DNA from: Chamaecyparis obtusa
Taxonomy: Eukaryota; Streptophyta; Pinopsida; Cupressales; Cupressaceae
Reading direction: 5' to 3'
NCBI GenBank assembly: GCA_027943335.1
Contig: BSBK01000967.1
Coordinates: forward strand, 407,001 to 471,000
DNA length: 64,000 bases
Shown: positions 11,072-22,743 of the stretch, piece after piece
How the letters are laid out: each line of letters begins with the position of its first letter
How positions within the stretch are numbered: position 1 is the first letter of the stretch
Translations under genes and position numbers: made by a program
The notes under the pieces: generated by a model
Told to the model about the DNA's origin: nothing
The model's database searches: none
Seen by the model: the letters and a program-made list of their open reading frames with translations, nothing else

Positions 11072-14000
11072 TGTAATACCCTCTCCTATGGTGATACTTG
11101 GACTTTCTGATTTGGACATTCTATTATGATGGTTAGAACTATACATTTACATTTATGTTTTGTGGATGGTGATATGTTTATTAGATGATTAATATGCTCA
11201 TTTATGGTTATCATTTATATGTTTATGAAATTAGAAAACCATCTTTCTTTACATGTTTTATGGAGCTAACCGAAGGATTTTAATCTAACCATTATCATGA
11301 TGTTTTATGTTTTATGGATAAGTGTTTGATGTGTCTTCATGACTCAGGACGAAGTCGTAGTTACTCACTTAGTTGAGGTCCACACGATGTATTGATCCTG
11401 GTCATCTATTTGCATATATATTTGATTTGCATGTATATCCATATGTATATATGTATCTCTTTTTGGTGATGCAGGACTGCAGGTATCAGATATCGTCTCC
11501 ACTTGGCTTCACAGGTCTGAGCGATCCCTCAAAATTCTTGATCGTTGTTGTTGTTATGGAGATATCACCAGGTTCCACGGAAAGGAACTCTACCTCTGAT
11601 CCTTTTATCCTTAGGTGGGGAGTTCTTGAGTCAGTCCCTTGTATGGATTTTTGTGTTCTCTCAGTTTGTTGGTTTTGTGGACCCTGAAGATGGTTTCTTG
11701 TCTTTTGCATTTGTTGAGAATGAGGTTTTGAGTATGGTGGCTCTAATTGTCTTTATAGTATGTTCAATTTTATTAGTAGATTATTGATGTGGTTTTAATA
11801 TCAATAATAGTGAAGAATTTATGGTATTAATACATTTTATAATATCCATAATAATAAGATGCCTATGGCAAATAATAATAAATGTTTGAATAATAGTGGC
11901 ATATTTCACCTTATATATCACTATTGTATTTTGTAAAAGAATACGGATAAGTGTATGAATAAATGATATGTCTTATATTTATAATATTTAAATAATGTGT
12001 CTTACTTATGGTATATGTACCATAAGCATATGGGTGCACACATATGCCTATGAATACATATATAAATATATATTATTATATAATAAATTAATTAAATTGT
12101 GTTACTTTCATTTAAATAGAAATATGTTTGGTAAATTCTTTTACCATGGTTATTAGTAAATTATTTCTAGAAATAATATTAACTAGTTTTGCCACCCTTA
12201 AATTTAGGAGGCATAGATTTATAGTTCTATTAAATAAAATTTATTTATCCCTTCACGGGAATGGTTTTACAAACTATATTAATTAATTAATAACTATTAT
12301 AGTTGGGATGGTTGCATCGATTGGATTACCCGTGCAACCACCTTTTCCAATCTATATACATGAAAGATTTCCTGTGTGAGAGGGTGTTGGATAGGAGAGG
12401 ATTCAGAAAGAAAATATAACAAGATTAGTATTATGCTGGTAAGTAATATAGTAGTTGTGAGGAGAGAAATTCATTATTCTCTGAGAGTGGCATTTGGTTG
12501 TTTCCAGAAGAGGCTGGAGATTGCACCCAGGAGGATTTGAAGGAGTGTTGAAAGGGTTGAGAGGATTGGACTGGTCTTCATCAACTGAATCTCCACAGGA
12601 CTCTAGGTTGGAATTCATCCTGAGAGTTATCTCTCCTTTGTAATATGCAATGATGAAAGTCTAGTTAAATGTTTCTCTATATATTCATTGTCGATATAAA
12701 TTACAGAATGTTGTGTTATATATAACATTGTGCCTGTATTAGTGATTTGAAGAGTAGGATCATGTTGAATGGATTTATTTCCTATATTGAGTGTATACGA
12801 ATATTTATGCATTGGTAAGAGTCTGTAGACTCCTTAGTATTCTCCTTTTTATCTCCTTTCTTTTCAGAATATCCATGAGTACTTCCAATATTTAGAACTA
12901 GTAATTCAGCCATACAGTTTCATATATGTTTTTGTACCACCTTCCTTCATCTAGATCTAGAATAGATTTTTTGGATAGATGGGATGGATTGATGGCCGTT
13001 TCTAAAGAAAACTAGGAAATCTAAAATGGGTCGTGCCCAGATTAGGCAACCATAGTCCCCATAATGCCCAGTTTTACCCGCAAGTCAAAGTTGACAGTCA
13101 TTTTTATAATTTATGGTAGTCGGTTTAGTGGTGACCAAGCAAGTTAGTATTGACCGAGCAAGTCAGTGGTGACTGAGCAAGTTAGTATTGATCGAGCAAG
13201 TTAGTGGTGACCGAGCAAGTTAGTAATGACCGAGCAAGTTAGTATTGACTGAGCAAGTTAGTGGTGACCGAGGAAGGCAGTGTTAATCGAGTAGTCTGTG
13301 TCAACCGAGGAAAGTGGTATCAACCGACCTGATTGTGTGAACTGAGCAGATTAGTGTGAACCGAGGAAAATAGGATTTATACAAGTATAAGTTACGATAC
13401 TTTAATTTCTTATACTTTAAGTTATACTTGTATAAACGAATCAAGTACCTTTCGGGATGATTGAGATAGGTTTTAGCTTCATAGGAGTTAAGATGCAACT
13501 TCTAATTTTGAGATTTCTTGAAAATTCAAACTTAGTGAAATTTCAGGCATATGGAATCTTGTATAAACTATATGAAAATTTGTGTAAACTTTATATATGA
13601 TCATTTATTGTTGATAAAAGTTATATGGTGTATTTAGATGCCTTAATAGGATTATGATGTATTTTATTTCATGTATGATGTATTTGTGATGTGTGGGTTA
13701 AGGGTAGAAAACCTAAGGACACTAAGTGAGCAGCTTTCAGTGCGGGGCTGGGGCCCTAAGTGGCTAGTACTAGGATAACCGACTGAAGAGTTATTTTAAC
13801 AAGTGATAATTTAATTAAAACTTATGGGAATGGGTTCAAACATGTAAAAATATTAAATGTGCCTCACCCATGCCATTAGTTCTAGTAAAGGCTATGGATG
13901 GGAGTGGGAGAAGGTGCCTATATGTAGGTATGATCGAATGATGCTTGTATGTATGAAAGGCATTCGGTTTCGCATGTGCCTACTTGGGGGCCGGGGCCCG

Positions 14001-14954
14001 GAGTGGCTAGTACGAGGACAACCCAAGGGGTGAGGGCTATGCGATGACACTCACTTAGGTTGTTTCTTAGAGTTTCTACCAAGCCTTAGAACCTTTGGGG
14101 AAAAGATTTATACTTTGATCTTCTTTTCATTTGTTATTTGGGAAAGGTTACCCAACCCTAGGTATGGCCTAGCTATTCTTTCTTTGTGGACCTTGGTGTT
14201 TATCTCCTAGCACGAGGGAGTGGGCCTTTGGGTATCCATGTGGTTGGGTGGCAAATCTTTTTATCAAGGTATTTTTTGCGGATGCAGTGCTTGAGGATTC
14301 GTGCTTGCTTATGTTGCAGTTTTCAAGGATAAAGATTTGTATTTATCTTTCATGATGTAAATTTATTATTACCTCCCAAGGGGAGATGAATGTAATGTAA
14401 TCATTAATGTATCTCAAAATGATGTATTTGAAATGGGTAGACTTAGGAAAAGGAAAAAGAGAAAGCACAAACTTTATGTATAAGATGTATGTTGGAAAGG
14501 AAAAAGATTTTGTAACATTTCAAGAAAAATAGTATGTTTCTCATTATTGATTAAGTGAAAAGCTATTGAAAGACAAATGTATTATTTGCAATGTATCAAA
14601 TGTTTAGATGAATCTATTATATGGTATTGATGTTTTAAATGCTATATTATTCATAAAAGATATTTAGGAATATAGATGGATTTAAACGAAAAATTGAAAT
14701 GGAACTACTTTATATTTCTTTATAAAGAATTTACAAATGTTGTGATGTAGTTGCTTAAGAAATAAATCAAGTTGTTAGTACACTATATGTTTTGTACATT
14801 AAATGAAAAGGGAACCTTGAGGAATCTAAGTTAATCTATGTTTTGTTTATTTGATTCTTTTTAAAATTTAAAATTTTTCATAAATCATTACTTAGGTTTT
14901 CTTTTACAAAGAGAATCTTTGTTCTCTTCCCCGGTTCCCTTGCGGGGCATGACA
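11072..14954 (+). mobile_element. Solo LTR, 3,883 bp, Del/Tekay-like
   Basis: The segment starts TGTAATACCC and ends GGGGCATGACA, the terminal style of LTRs in the Del/Tekay group of Ty3/gypsy elements. It is flanked by the 5-bp direct repeat TGTAT (11067-11071 and 14955-14959), a normal LTR-element target duplication. No PBS, polypurine tract, gag or pol lies between the ends, and no internal long direct repeat was seen, so a solo LTR left by LTR-LTR recombination is the simplest reading. A TATA-like CTATATAC at 12352-12359 is a plausible U3-R promoter. It contains a 19-bp minisatellite. The main uncertainty is that termini were matched by eye over 3.9 kb. Confidence 0.6.
13132..13372. repeat. 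19-bp minisatellite inside the solo LTR
   Basis: About a dozen units of the form TGACCGAGCAAGTTAGTAT, alternating between endings GTAT and GTGG in the first eight units and becoming diverged (CAACCGAGGAAAGTGG) towards the right end. The unit length is not a multiple of three. Confidence 0.8.
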
Positions 14955-14959
14955 TGTAT
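14955..14959. repeat. TSD of the solo LTR, right
   Basis: TGTAT, matching 11067-11071. Confidence 0.6.
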
Positions 14960-15600
14960 TAAATATAGTAATTGAACTGGTTATTTTTTGTGATCCTCTT
15001 ATAGTTAATATAAAAAATATATTTAAATGTATTAAATATATTTATGATGAAATGGATTGAAGATAATTTTTAATTTAATGCATGTGGCATATAGATTCTA
15101 CATCATGATATATATGAAAAGTAGCATATTATAAAATAAAAGATTTAATTATGATTGTAATAAATTTATGAGTACGTAAAACTTGCATTATGTTTCTTGA
15201 TATAGTTTTGATAAAAAATATTAACATTCATGATACCATAAATTTATTTCTTAAGGTGATCTTCATAGGACCATCAATTTCTTTAAATTTAAGGTCTAAA
15301 ATTTTTAAGCTGAAATGCACTATAGAATTCATGGGACCACCCTAAACCCCATTCCATTAATTATTACTTTTGGCTATGCAAGGACCAAAATGCACCTGAT
15401 TAGACTATTTGTTTATATTTTTTAAATAAATTAAAATTCGTAAAATCATTGCACTGCAATTTTTAAATTAATTAATAAATACAAGTAAAAGTACATTTTG
15501 GCCCCTATAGACGGCGCCTTCCATTATAGATCCCTCTCCCCTAATTTTACATAAAAAAGACATACGAACACTTAGTTCCTCTTACTTCGTCTGATAAAAC
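14960..15600. other. AT-rich gap, no gene
   Basis: No domain or repeat is recognised. It separates the solo LTR from the duplicated W-D-C-G-S gene segment. Confidence 0.4.
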
Positions 15601-15901
15601 GGTTAGATTGTCTAGATGCAATTAATTTCACAATAAATGAACGAATTATGATGGTCAAACGGAATAAGGGATGGGCATCCATCCTCCATAATCAGGAAGG
15701 AAGCTGTAAACAGCCGTCGGGCATTGAAGCCTGCTACTATTTAATGGACCAAACACAAGCGATGTGTATTACAAAGACCCACGAGGAGGAAAAGCTGATA
15801 GTGAAGCAAACGATTACGAGGAGAAACAGCATCCTCTTCCATCTCTCTCTATTTTCTCCTTAAAATCATATGCGCTCTCAAAGACAACCCAAAGACAATC
15901 T

Positions 15902-16408
15902 ATGGCTGATCACCAGCTCAACTTGTACCGCAGAAGAGCCAGTGCAGACGGAGTTCATCATCAACACGAGCAAAGATCATCATCATCATCACCGCCTGTG
16001 TGGGACTGCGGGAGTAGTCTCTACGAATCCTACGAGCTCTCCACTTTTACTCAACATCTTCAACGGGCAATTGCCACTGGGGGACTATCCCACCTTCCAT
16101 CGGCTTCTACTATCAAAGATGGGCGTGCCCGGAGTTTGTCAATGTCCCACTTCGCCTTCACGCCGACTTCCCAATTCACACTTGTCAAGGAAGACGAGCC
16201 CCTGCCAGATGCCGATTTCTCATGTCACTCTGAAATTGAGCCGTTGCATCGGAAGATGCCGAGCAGACTCCCAAATTTGTTCAACGGCTCTTTAGTAGAA
16301 CTGGTGCGAAACAGCATGATTTACATCGTAAGGCCGGCAGGACACCATTTGAGCGGATCCTCTATACAGCCGTTCATTACTGCTAGAATTTTTGCTTTAA
16401 ACAGTTAA
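15902..16408 (+). CDS. W-D-C-G-S motif plant protein, copy 1, frameshifted C-terminus
   Basis: The frame encodes 168 residues. The start chosen aligns with the paralogue at 38174: both begin M-A-(D)-H-Q-L-N-L followed by R-R-R-A-S-A-D-G. A His/Gln/Ser-rich stretch follows, then W-D-C-G-S-S-L-Y-E-S-Y-E-L (about residues 36-48), and a short R-S-L-S-M-S-H-F motif near residue 80. From memory this resembles small plant-specific proteins of unknown function that share W-D-C-G-S-x-L-Y-D-S-Y-E and S-M-P-H-L. No signal peptide or membrane segment is seen. Relative to copy 2 a 7-bp deletion after P-S-R-L (about 16270) shifts the frame, so the last 45 or so residues are unrelated to the basic tail of copy 2. 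A further loss of about 27 bp follows. The TATA region is also degraded. It may be a recent pseudogene. Confidence 0.5.
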   Translation: MADHQLNLYRRRASADGVHHQHEQRSSSSSPPVWDCGSSLYESYELSTFTQHLQRAIATGGLSHLPSASTIKDGRARSLSMSHFAFTPTSQFTLVKEDEPLPDADFSCHSEIEPLHRKMPSRLPNLFNGSLVELVRNSMIYIVRPAGHHLSGSSIQPFITARIFALNS

Positions 16409-16409
16409 C

Positions 16410-16690
16410 TAAGTTGCTTTATATCTTTGGAACTGATTTTGGCATAGCTTGTTAATGAAGCCACTCTCGTGAACGAAGGGGGCACCTTGTATCAGCTTTG
16501 AGCGATCAAATCTGCTCCTGCTAATCCGACTTTAGTGCCTGTTCAACTCTGCAATCGTTCAATTAAGTGTATTCCATAGTTGTATATGGATTTGCTTGCT
16601 GTATAATTAGGTTATTCAATTGAGTAGACTTATCGTCTGTAAATCTCTCGTTTCCCAAAGAAGTGATAAGGATGATAAAATCGGACCAGA
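16410..16690 (+). other. 3' flank of copy 1, conserved with copy 2
   Basis: Contains the block from GTTAATGAAGCCACTCTCGT to AAATCTCTCGTTTCCCAAA, present once here and twice in tandem after copy 2. Probably 3' UTR. Confidence 0.6.
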
Positions 16691-17004
16691 TAGAAAGGTG
16701 ACTAGCGATTCGAAATCAATGTGATGTAAAGGTACACGTATTGGCCATGTGGCCCCGGGTGTGAAGCTCATTTCCACTATCATTGTACATCTTTCATAAT
16801 AAATAATAAAAGGAAAAGATGATTGTGTAGGGAGATATGAAATGTTAGTTTGTTCTAGATGATTTTGATATACCTAGATAAAGATTCTTTTAAGTGTCTT
16901 TTTCTAAATGATTGTCTTTTCAATGTGTAGATTTTTTAAAATTTTTTTAAAATGGTAGTGTCATTTGTGTTGGGTATAAGGGAAAATGGGTGATTTCTTG
17001 GGAG

Positions 17005-17009
17005 CTTGT
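17005..17009. repeat. TSD of the gag-only element, left
   Basis: CTTGT directly before the left LTR; repeated at 25450-25454. Confidence 0.9.
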
Positions 17010-17629
17010 TGTTGGTATACAGATTGTTCTTCTTTTTATACTCTTTTTATTTGCCCAATTTATATCAAAGAACAACTTTACTCAACAGTTGGGAAACTAT
17101 TTCTGAGAATATCTAGTTTCCTTCTGAATTGAGGTATAGCTCCCTATGTGAAAAGTATTCAATGAATTTTGTTTCAATTTTAATCCCTACTGCAAGTATG
17201 TTCTTAACCAGAGAACAGTAGAGGAAACCGAGTTCCACCCAGGCAAGTGAAATCTCAGGCAGGATTTAAATGCAAAGATGCTATGCTGATGATCTTCACA
17301 ATCTTATGAATTTCCCAACACAGCAATATGAAAAATGCAAACTATGAAATGCAATTGAAGAATGATCATGCAAATTATGAAATGCAAATGAAGTAGCTGA
17401 TGCAATTCCACAACCAGTTATAATTCTCTGATTATCCTACTGATTGGCTAAATTGAAAACAACAAAACAAAATTCTGTTTATTTCCCCATCTTCAATTCA
17501 ACATAATGAAACCAACATCAGATACAGATAATGAAAGTGGACGGTAAAATAATGGCACTAAACTTGATTGACTCTACAACCAGCTTCACACCAAAAATTT
17601 GCCGACCTTTGTATTTACTTTTACAATAG

Positions 17630-17637
17630 TATATATA
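17630..17637 (-). promoter_or_regulatory. TATA box in LTR
   Basis: TATATATA, read leftward, in a CTCTATATATACT context. The same sequence stands at 23364-23371 in the other LTR. It is the likely start point of element transcription. Confidence 0.6.
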
Positions 17638-18389
17638 GAGTTTACAATACACAACCTCCATCAGAATGCCAAGTGTTTCAACTTCTAGAATTTGGAAAGA
17701 CCATGCACCGAGAAAGGACATCTTTAACAAAAGAATTCAGAAAGCCAATCATAGGTATAGGAATAGGAACAAACATCAGAATTATGACACTTCGTTTCAA
17801 GACTCTCATTGTCTACTTTATCATTATCCATCAAACCAAAATCCATCAGCTTTGGAGTCGAATCATCATTCAAACTCTGACAATCCGATATCAATAGTCA
17901 GCTTGATCTGCAACAGACATTCAATCTTCTAAGATGTATTAGGAATATCTAGCATGGCCTGTGATCATAACTCTATCTGCTATTAAAATACATCCATCTT
18001 CATATCCTGATATACTGCAACAAATAACTATTTTACTAAGGCAATTGTCTTTAGAGCAACTCAGAATCCGCATGAGACAAAATCACTAAATTATAAATGT
18101 TCAATGGTCTGTGCATATTCATCATTCTTCATAATATGCGGAGTAAAATCATCCCTCGAACCAGCATCTTCCATTAAAACTTAAATTCTGCAGTTCATTT
18201 TTAAATTCAAATACTGATGAACACGTTTCATGGCATTGAGCTATACTTCATTCGGCCTCGCTATATTTCCAACCGTCAATTTTATGTACGTGGGTTCCTC
18301 AACTTAGAGCACGTGCTTCATTAAACACTTAAATCCCACTGCATCACATAAGATACTAATCGAGTGAGCAAGTCCACATGGCTTCATCT

Positions 18390-18431
18390 CGCATGATCGC
18401 ATAACATGTTTTAAACTCTTGCGATCATGTG
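18390..18431. repeat. LTR hairpin 1
   Basis: CGCATGATCGCA pairs with TGCGATCATGTG (one mismatch) around an 18-base loop. First of four with the same arm. Counterpart at 24124-24165. Confidence 0.85.
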
Positions 18432-18477
18432 ACCGCTTTGCCGCAAAGCATATTCCACAACATAGTGGCAAAGCGGT
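18432..18477. repeat. LTR hairpin with a different arm
   Basis: ACCGCTTTGCC (18432-18442) is perfectly complementary to GGCAAAGCGGT (18467-18477). It abuts hairpin 1. In the other LTR the right arm has mutated. Confidence 0.8.
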
Positions 18478-18668
18478 AACCGTCGATGAGGAATTTTGAT
18501 TATTACGTCAGCAGAGATAATAGCACCGCAAACATGGAACCAATATACACGTGTCATCATCCCATTTTGTCTCAAAGAATCACCCGCACCATTTTGGCAA
18601 AGTGGCGTCCGTTGATTTAGTGTCACAAGCAAACTCTTTTTGGACCCACAGAGCCACGTGTCTTCATC

Positions 18669-18712
18669 TCGCATGATCGCATAGCATGTTTTAAACTCTT
18701 GCGATCATGCGA
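18669..18712. repeat. LTR hairpin 2
   Basis: TCGCATGATCGCA pairs perfectly with TGCGATCATGCGA. Loop and left flank (CTTCATC) nearly repeat those of hairpin 1, so the two arose by duplication. Confidence 0.85.
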
Positions 18713-18991
18713 CCACTCAAAATGAACTGATATACTATTTAATAACTAAAACTTTACTTGCCCAACTTACGTTGTCTCTTAACTATTTATCTTTAGTCAC
18801 AAAACCGCGCAGTCATCTTCCCTAACTGCCGAATGTACTTTATTCCTTCTCCGACCTAGAGACTGTGAGAAACTTACCGGGCTCACCATTGGAAGATGAA
18901 CGACCGTCACTTCTTCACATAGACCTCCAAGATCCCTTTAGAACATGCGCCCACCATCGGATGAAGAATCTTCCCCTGCCTAGCCTATGTT

Positions 18992-19037
18992 GTCGCATGA
19001 TCGCATGGCATTTTTTTAATTCATGCGATCATGTGAC
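18992..19037. repeat. LTR hairpin 3
   Basis: GTCGCATGATCGCATG pairs with CATGCGATCATGTGAC (one mismatch) around a T-rich loop. Confidence 0.85.
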
Positions 19038-19161
19038 CGCTCTATCATTGGTGCTCGTGGACTGCACTATTGGCATACGTGGGTCCGAGTAAAACACTTT
19101 TTATTAGTCTTTCCTGTCATTTCATTGGCTTCTTTCACCTGTCGTGTTTCCTTTTTGCTTT

Positions 19162-19207
19162 GTCGCATGATCGCAAGGTTGTTATTTTTTTCATGCAATC
19201 ATGCGAC
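19162..19207. repeat. LTR hairpin 4
   Basis: GTCGCATGATCGCA pairs with TGCAATCATGCGAC (one mismatch) around a T-rich loop. Confidence 0.85.
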
Positions 19208-20205
19208 CAATCCATTTTCTAAACTCGCATGAAATCAAGACTTCATAGTTGCAAGTGATAGTTCATTGAAAAAGATGCTTTGATCATCTTCAGTCAGCGA
19301 CCGTCTAAAATCATACCTTGAGATCTTCCAAATTACACATACTACCCCATGAAATGAATCTCTGAAATTTCAATTGCTAGACTTATGATTGCATCAATCA
19401 TGTGAGAGAAACTTCTATTAGATCCCTTGTATATGCCTGGTGAACATATCTTTACAGTCAACTTTCATCTGGAAAAGATCATCAATGAGAGCATGATATT
19501 GTTGTCAGGTTGGGAACTATCACCTACCCATTATGACAAGACTTTAAACCAACCCACCTGGCCTAGAGATGAGAGGGCAAGAGAAAGGGAAATCCGACAA
19601 GGATAACCTACCTATGAAAGACTTAGACCTAGACATAAATCAGACCATACATGTCTATGGCTTCAAAATCTTTCACTTTTAACAACATAGTTATGGGGTG
19701 AAAAGTAAGGCAACAGCTGGCTCTGACTGGGGACTTAAACATTCCCATGTTTGAGCAAGGAATCCTAAATCTCTGGTTTCGCAGGCCAGTAAGCAAAAGG
19801 GTGACAACACAATAAAACTAGAACAAGAACAAAGGAAAGGAAACAAGGGGAAAATAGGAAAGAAAACAAAACAAACTAAACACAACAAAAAGACCTCATA
19901 TAAGGTGGGAAAAACTAGACAAACCTTATATGAGAAGAAACCTGCATTGATCAAGCAAAGCCATTTACAGGCTGAGAGAAATATGACCCTTTACGAAATA
20001 GAGGCCTGCATATGTATGAATTCTTTAAATTCAACAGCAACCCCTTACTTTGATGAGAATAGGACCAGTTCAGCAACCCTGCAAGCAATAGTAACTTGCC
20101 AAATAACCATTCTTCATTATACACTTCCTCATGACAGATTTCTATACCTTCATGCTTCTGTTGCAACAGAGACCAATTGGATGTTGGATTATCTTCATAA
20201 CATAT

Positions 20206-22086
20206 ACTCTATTTAGGACTGAGATCTTCCTGAGAATTCTGAACTTTATTATCACTTAACACTAGACCATCCATCAAAAAGTCATCATCCTGCTTACTAA
20301 TTCCATCCTCCTTAGCTTTCCCTGATTCATCAGTAGTTAGGAAAAAAATTTGGCCTATATTTTCAGTATCATGGATGCTATCACTAGTGTGTATGTCTGC
20401 TATTTGTTCAGTGTTCTCCTGAGAAATATTATTTTCTGAGATAACTTGGCTAGTGATATCAACATCACATACCTTAGAGAAACTTTCTGCAGCCTTAAGT
20501 GATTCAACTAAGAGAAGTGATTGCTCATTTTGTCGATGATCAGCATTGTCTTCTACCTCAATCATCAACTCCTTACTCTCCGTAGCAGTAAAATCAATCT
20601 TTTTAGCTTCAATAACTTCAGCATGCTGAACTAGAACTGATTCTTCTATTTGCAATACTGAAGATGATTCTAGATTCATGCTCATTGATTCTTGGGAAAC
20701 ATTCAAAACATAGTCCACTACAAGAACTACCTCCTCTTGATTGATTTTGTAAATTTTATCAGAACAAGATGGTCCCTGAACATCTTCTATAATCATATCT
20801 GAACTATTTGTAGTGTGTTCTTGACATTTATTTTCAGACATAGGCAGAGCATTTTCCAAAATCTTCTCACTATGCTCATCCTTAGGAAAGAAAGTCCTCT
20901 TTTCAACCTCAGATGAAGAATCTAAAGGTGTAATTAATAATTCCAAAGGAAATACTGTTGAATAACAAGGAATAAAAACAACCTTTTCTTCTTCTTGTGA
21001 TGGTTCAGGCTGGAAATGCTCTTCATGCTAATTCATTTCTTCACGCTGATGGTTCATCCATGGTAGTTCAGATTCTCTCAAAGCAGGGAAGATGGGAGTA
21101 GACAAAGCATCCTTTTGAGAACTCACATCAATGCTGTGCATTTTAAATGTTGGCTATCTTTGTCTTGCTAAAGGAACTTTTGAGTTTGCAGCTACCTTTG
21201 CATCTTGTTTCTCTGAGTCTAGTTCATATTCTAAAAATAAATTTCCAAAGTTGCCATTGGAATATGATGTAGACTCGTTGCAATCCACCTTTTCATGTGG
21301 AGCTTCAATTACTAATCTTTGCTGTGGTTCAGGCAACCGCAAAGGCTTATTACTACATTCATTAGCTTGCTTTGAAAAACCTCTTTGATATGGATTGCTA
21401 AATTTTGGGAGTTGTCTTTTCAAAGCAATCAACTCATTGGACAACTTCTAAATCATATCTTCCTTTAAAGTAGTCTCAATAATGCCAGCTCTATTATGAA
21501 TTTCATGATTCCATATTCCTGCAGCAATCATGTTATCCTCCAATTCTACAACAGTTCTTTGAGCTACCTCCAAATCTGCAAGTCTAGATCTCCTTAATTC
21601 AAAACCTATGTCAGGAGGCATAGCACCGATGAAAAATGTGTTCAGATTGCCTGCTGTAGGTCTATTTGCTGCTGGAATTCTATGAATGATCTTATTGAAA
21701 CTAGCAACAAAATTTCTCATACTCATAGAAGGTAATTTGTTCACTGATGTCAGTTGAGCCAACAAAGCATGTTCATTTTCAACAATTTTAAAATGATCTT
21801 CAAAAGCTTCTCTCATTGTATCACAACTCGTAATAGATCCATAAGCCAAATGATAGAACCAATCTGCAGCCGTTTTAGTAAGAGTTCCAACAAATAACCG
21901 AATTGCAACATCTTCATGATTAACTCCCAAGATGTTTATAGCTGTGAAAAATGCCCTTATGTGTTCATCTGTAGTAACCTTCCCATCTCCTGAGAATTTA
22001 GGTATGTTCTTTCTAGAACCAGAAGGAAGAGGATGGTAGACTGCAAAGTTAAGTGGCCTAGTGGCAATTGCCCAAGGTGCAGCCAT
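20206..22086 (-). pseudogene. gag-like polyprotein with long acidic tail
   Basis: One minus-strand frame of 626 codons runs from ATG at 22086 to a TAG at 20206, broken only by three internal TAG codons (at about 21445, 21151 and 21008). Residues 1-210 hold a retrotransposon gag capsid-type domain: F-S-G-D-G-K-V-T-T-D-E-H-I-R-A-F-F, then A-A-D-W-F-Y, F-E-D-H-F and M-R-N-F-V-A-S-F. No Cys-Cys-His-Cys zinc knuckle follows. The remainder (residues 215-626) is rich in Glu, Ser, Asp and Gln and looks disordered. It matches nothing I know. The normal role of gag is to form the cytoplasmic particle that packages element RNA. The lack of frameshifts is notable given about 3% LTR divergence. All three stops could be CAG-to-TAG changes. 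Confidence 0.75.
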
Positions 22087-22719
22087 GTCCTAATCTTTTC
22101 CTCAGAAAATTCTATCCTCAATACATCCTCTGAGACTATTTGTACAATAGAGTGACAGAAATCTGCATAATTTTTCATCAAATAAATGAGAAAGAGGATG
22201 ATGTTACCTCAATCTTGTAGGTTACTGAATGTTTGAATTGGTGCTTGAGTTAGCCTCTGATTTCTAGAATTGTCTTTGTACCACAGGGGCCAACTTTCCA
22301 GCTAGTTCTTCTTTCAAAACTTCACTAGCTCTTCTATTATTGGAATTATATCCTCATGAGGTTGCACCCTTTTCCCTCATGACCGGTAAAATGAATAATT
22401 GTGAGCATTAGTCTTCTAAAATTTTCAATTAACACCAAGGCTCTGCAATTGAAAAACCTTGTAAATGGGGTTCTTTGAGAATAGAGTCGCTAATTACTCA
22501 GGAAGCAATGAAACTGAATAATGCAGCTTGAAAAACCAAAGTATTCTTCCTCTTAGTCACCAAAAACACAAGCTGGGAAACTAAATGGTAAGAATCTTCA
22601 AACTCTTCAAACTCTGATATGAAATAGGTTCTTTAAAAACACAGAGTCGCCAATCTCTAGCAGAGATAACAATAATAAAACTGAGAAAACAATCTCTAGA
22701 ACTGGTCTTCTTTTCCAAG

Positions 22720-22737
22720 TCCCCAGCAAAGTCGCCA
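22720..22737 (-). promoter_or_regulatory. Primer-binding site of the gag-only element
   Basis: Read on the minus strand, TGGCGACTTTGCTGGGGA lies a few bases inside the right (5') LTR, the position expected for the tRNA primer. The TGGCGACT...GCTGGGG pattern is familiar from plant gypsy elements. The tRNA is not assigned. Confidence 0.65.
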
Positions 22738-22743
22738 AAAATT

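Larger units (their letters stand above)
15600..16850 (+). repeat. Segmental duplication, copy 1
   Basis: This segment matches 37660-39460 over promoter, coding and 3' flanking sequence, from GGTTAGATTGTCTA to the GTGTGAAGCTCATTT and TTGTACATCTTT blocks. Similarity is interrupted by indels. It contains W-D-C-G-S gene copy 1. The gag-only retrotransposon inserted about 150 bp beyond its right end. Confidence 0.85.
17010..19715 (-). repeat. 3' LTR of the gag-only element
   Basis: 2,706 bp, matching 22744-25449 at a constant offset of 5,734. A TATA box at 17630-17637 (read on the minus strand) divides it into a U3 of about 2.1 kb on the right and an R-U5 part of about 0.6 kb on the left. The U3 contains four related hairpins and several ACGTG motifs. 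Confidence 0.9.

Noticed and set aside
13690..14060. Two GGGCC-containing blocks sharing AGTGGCTAGTAC, considered as short LTRs
   Set aside because: They are internal repeats within the solo LTR and have no TG/CA ends or primer site between them.
17518..17932. Open frames in both LTRs (70-109 codons)
   Set aside because: They recur in both LTRs only because the DNA is repeated. No domain or conserved start.
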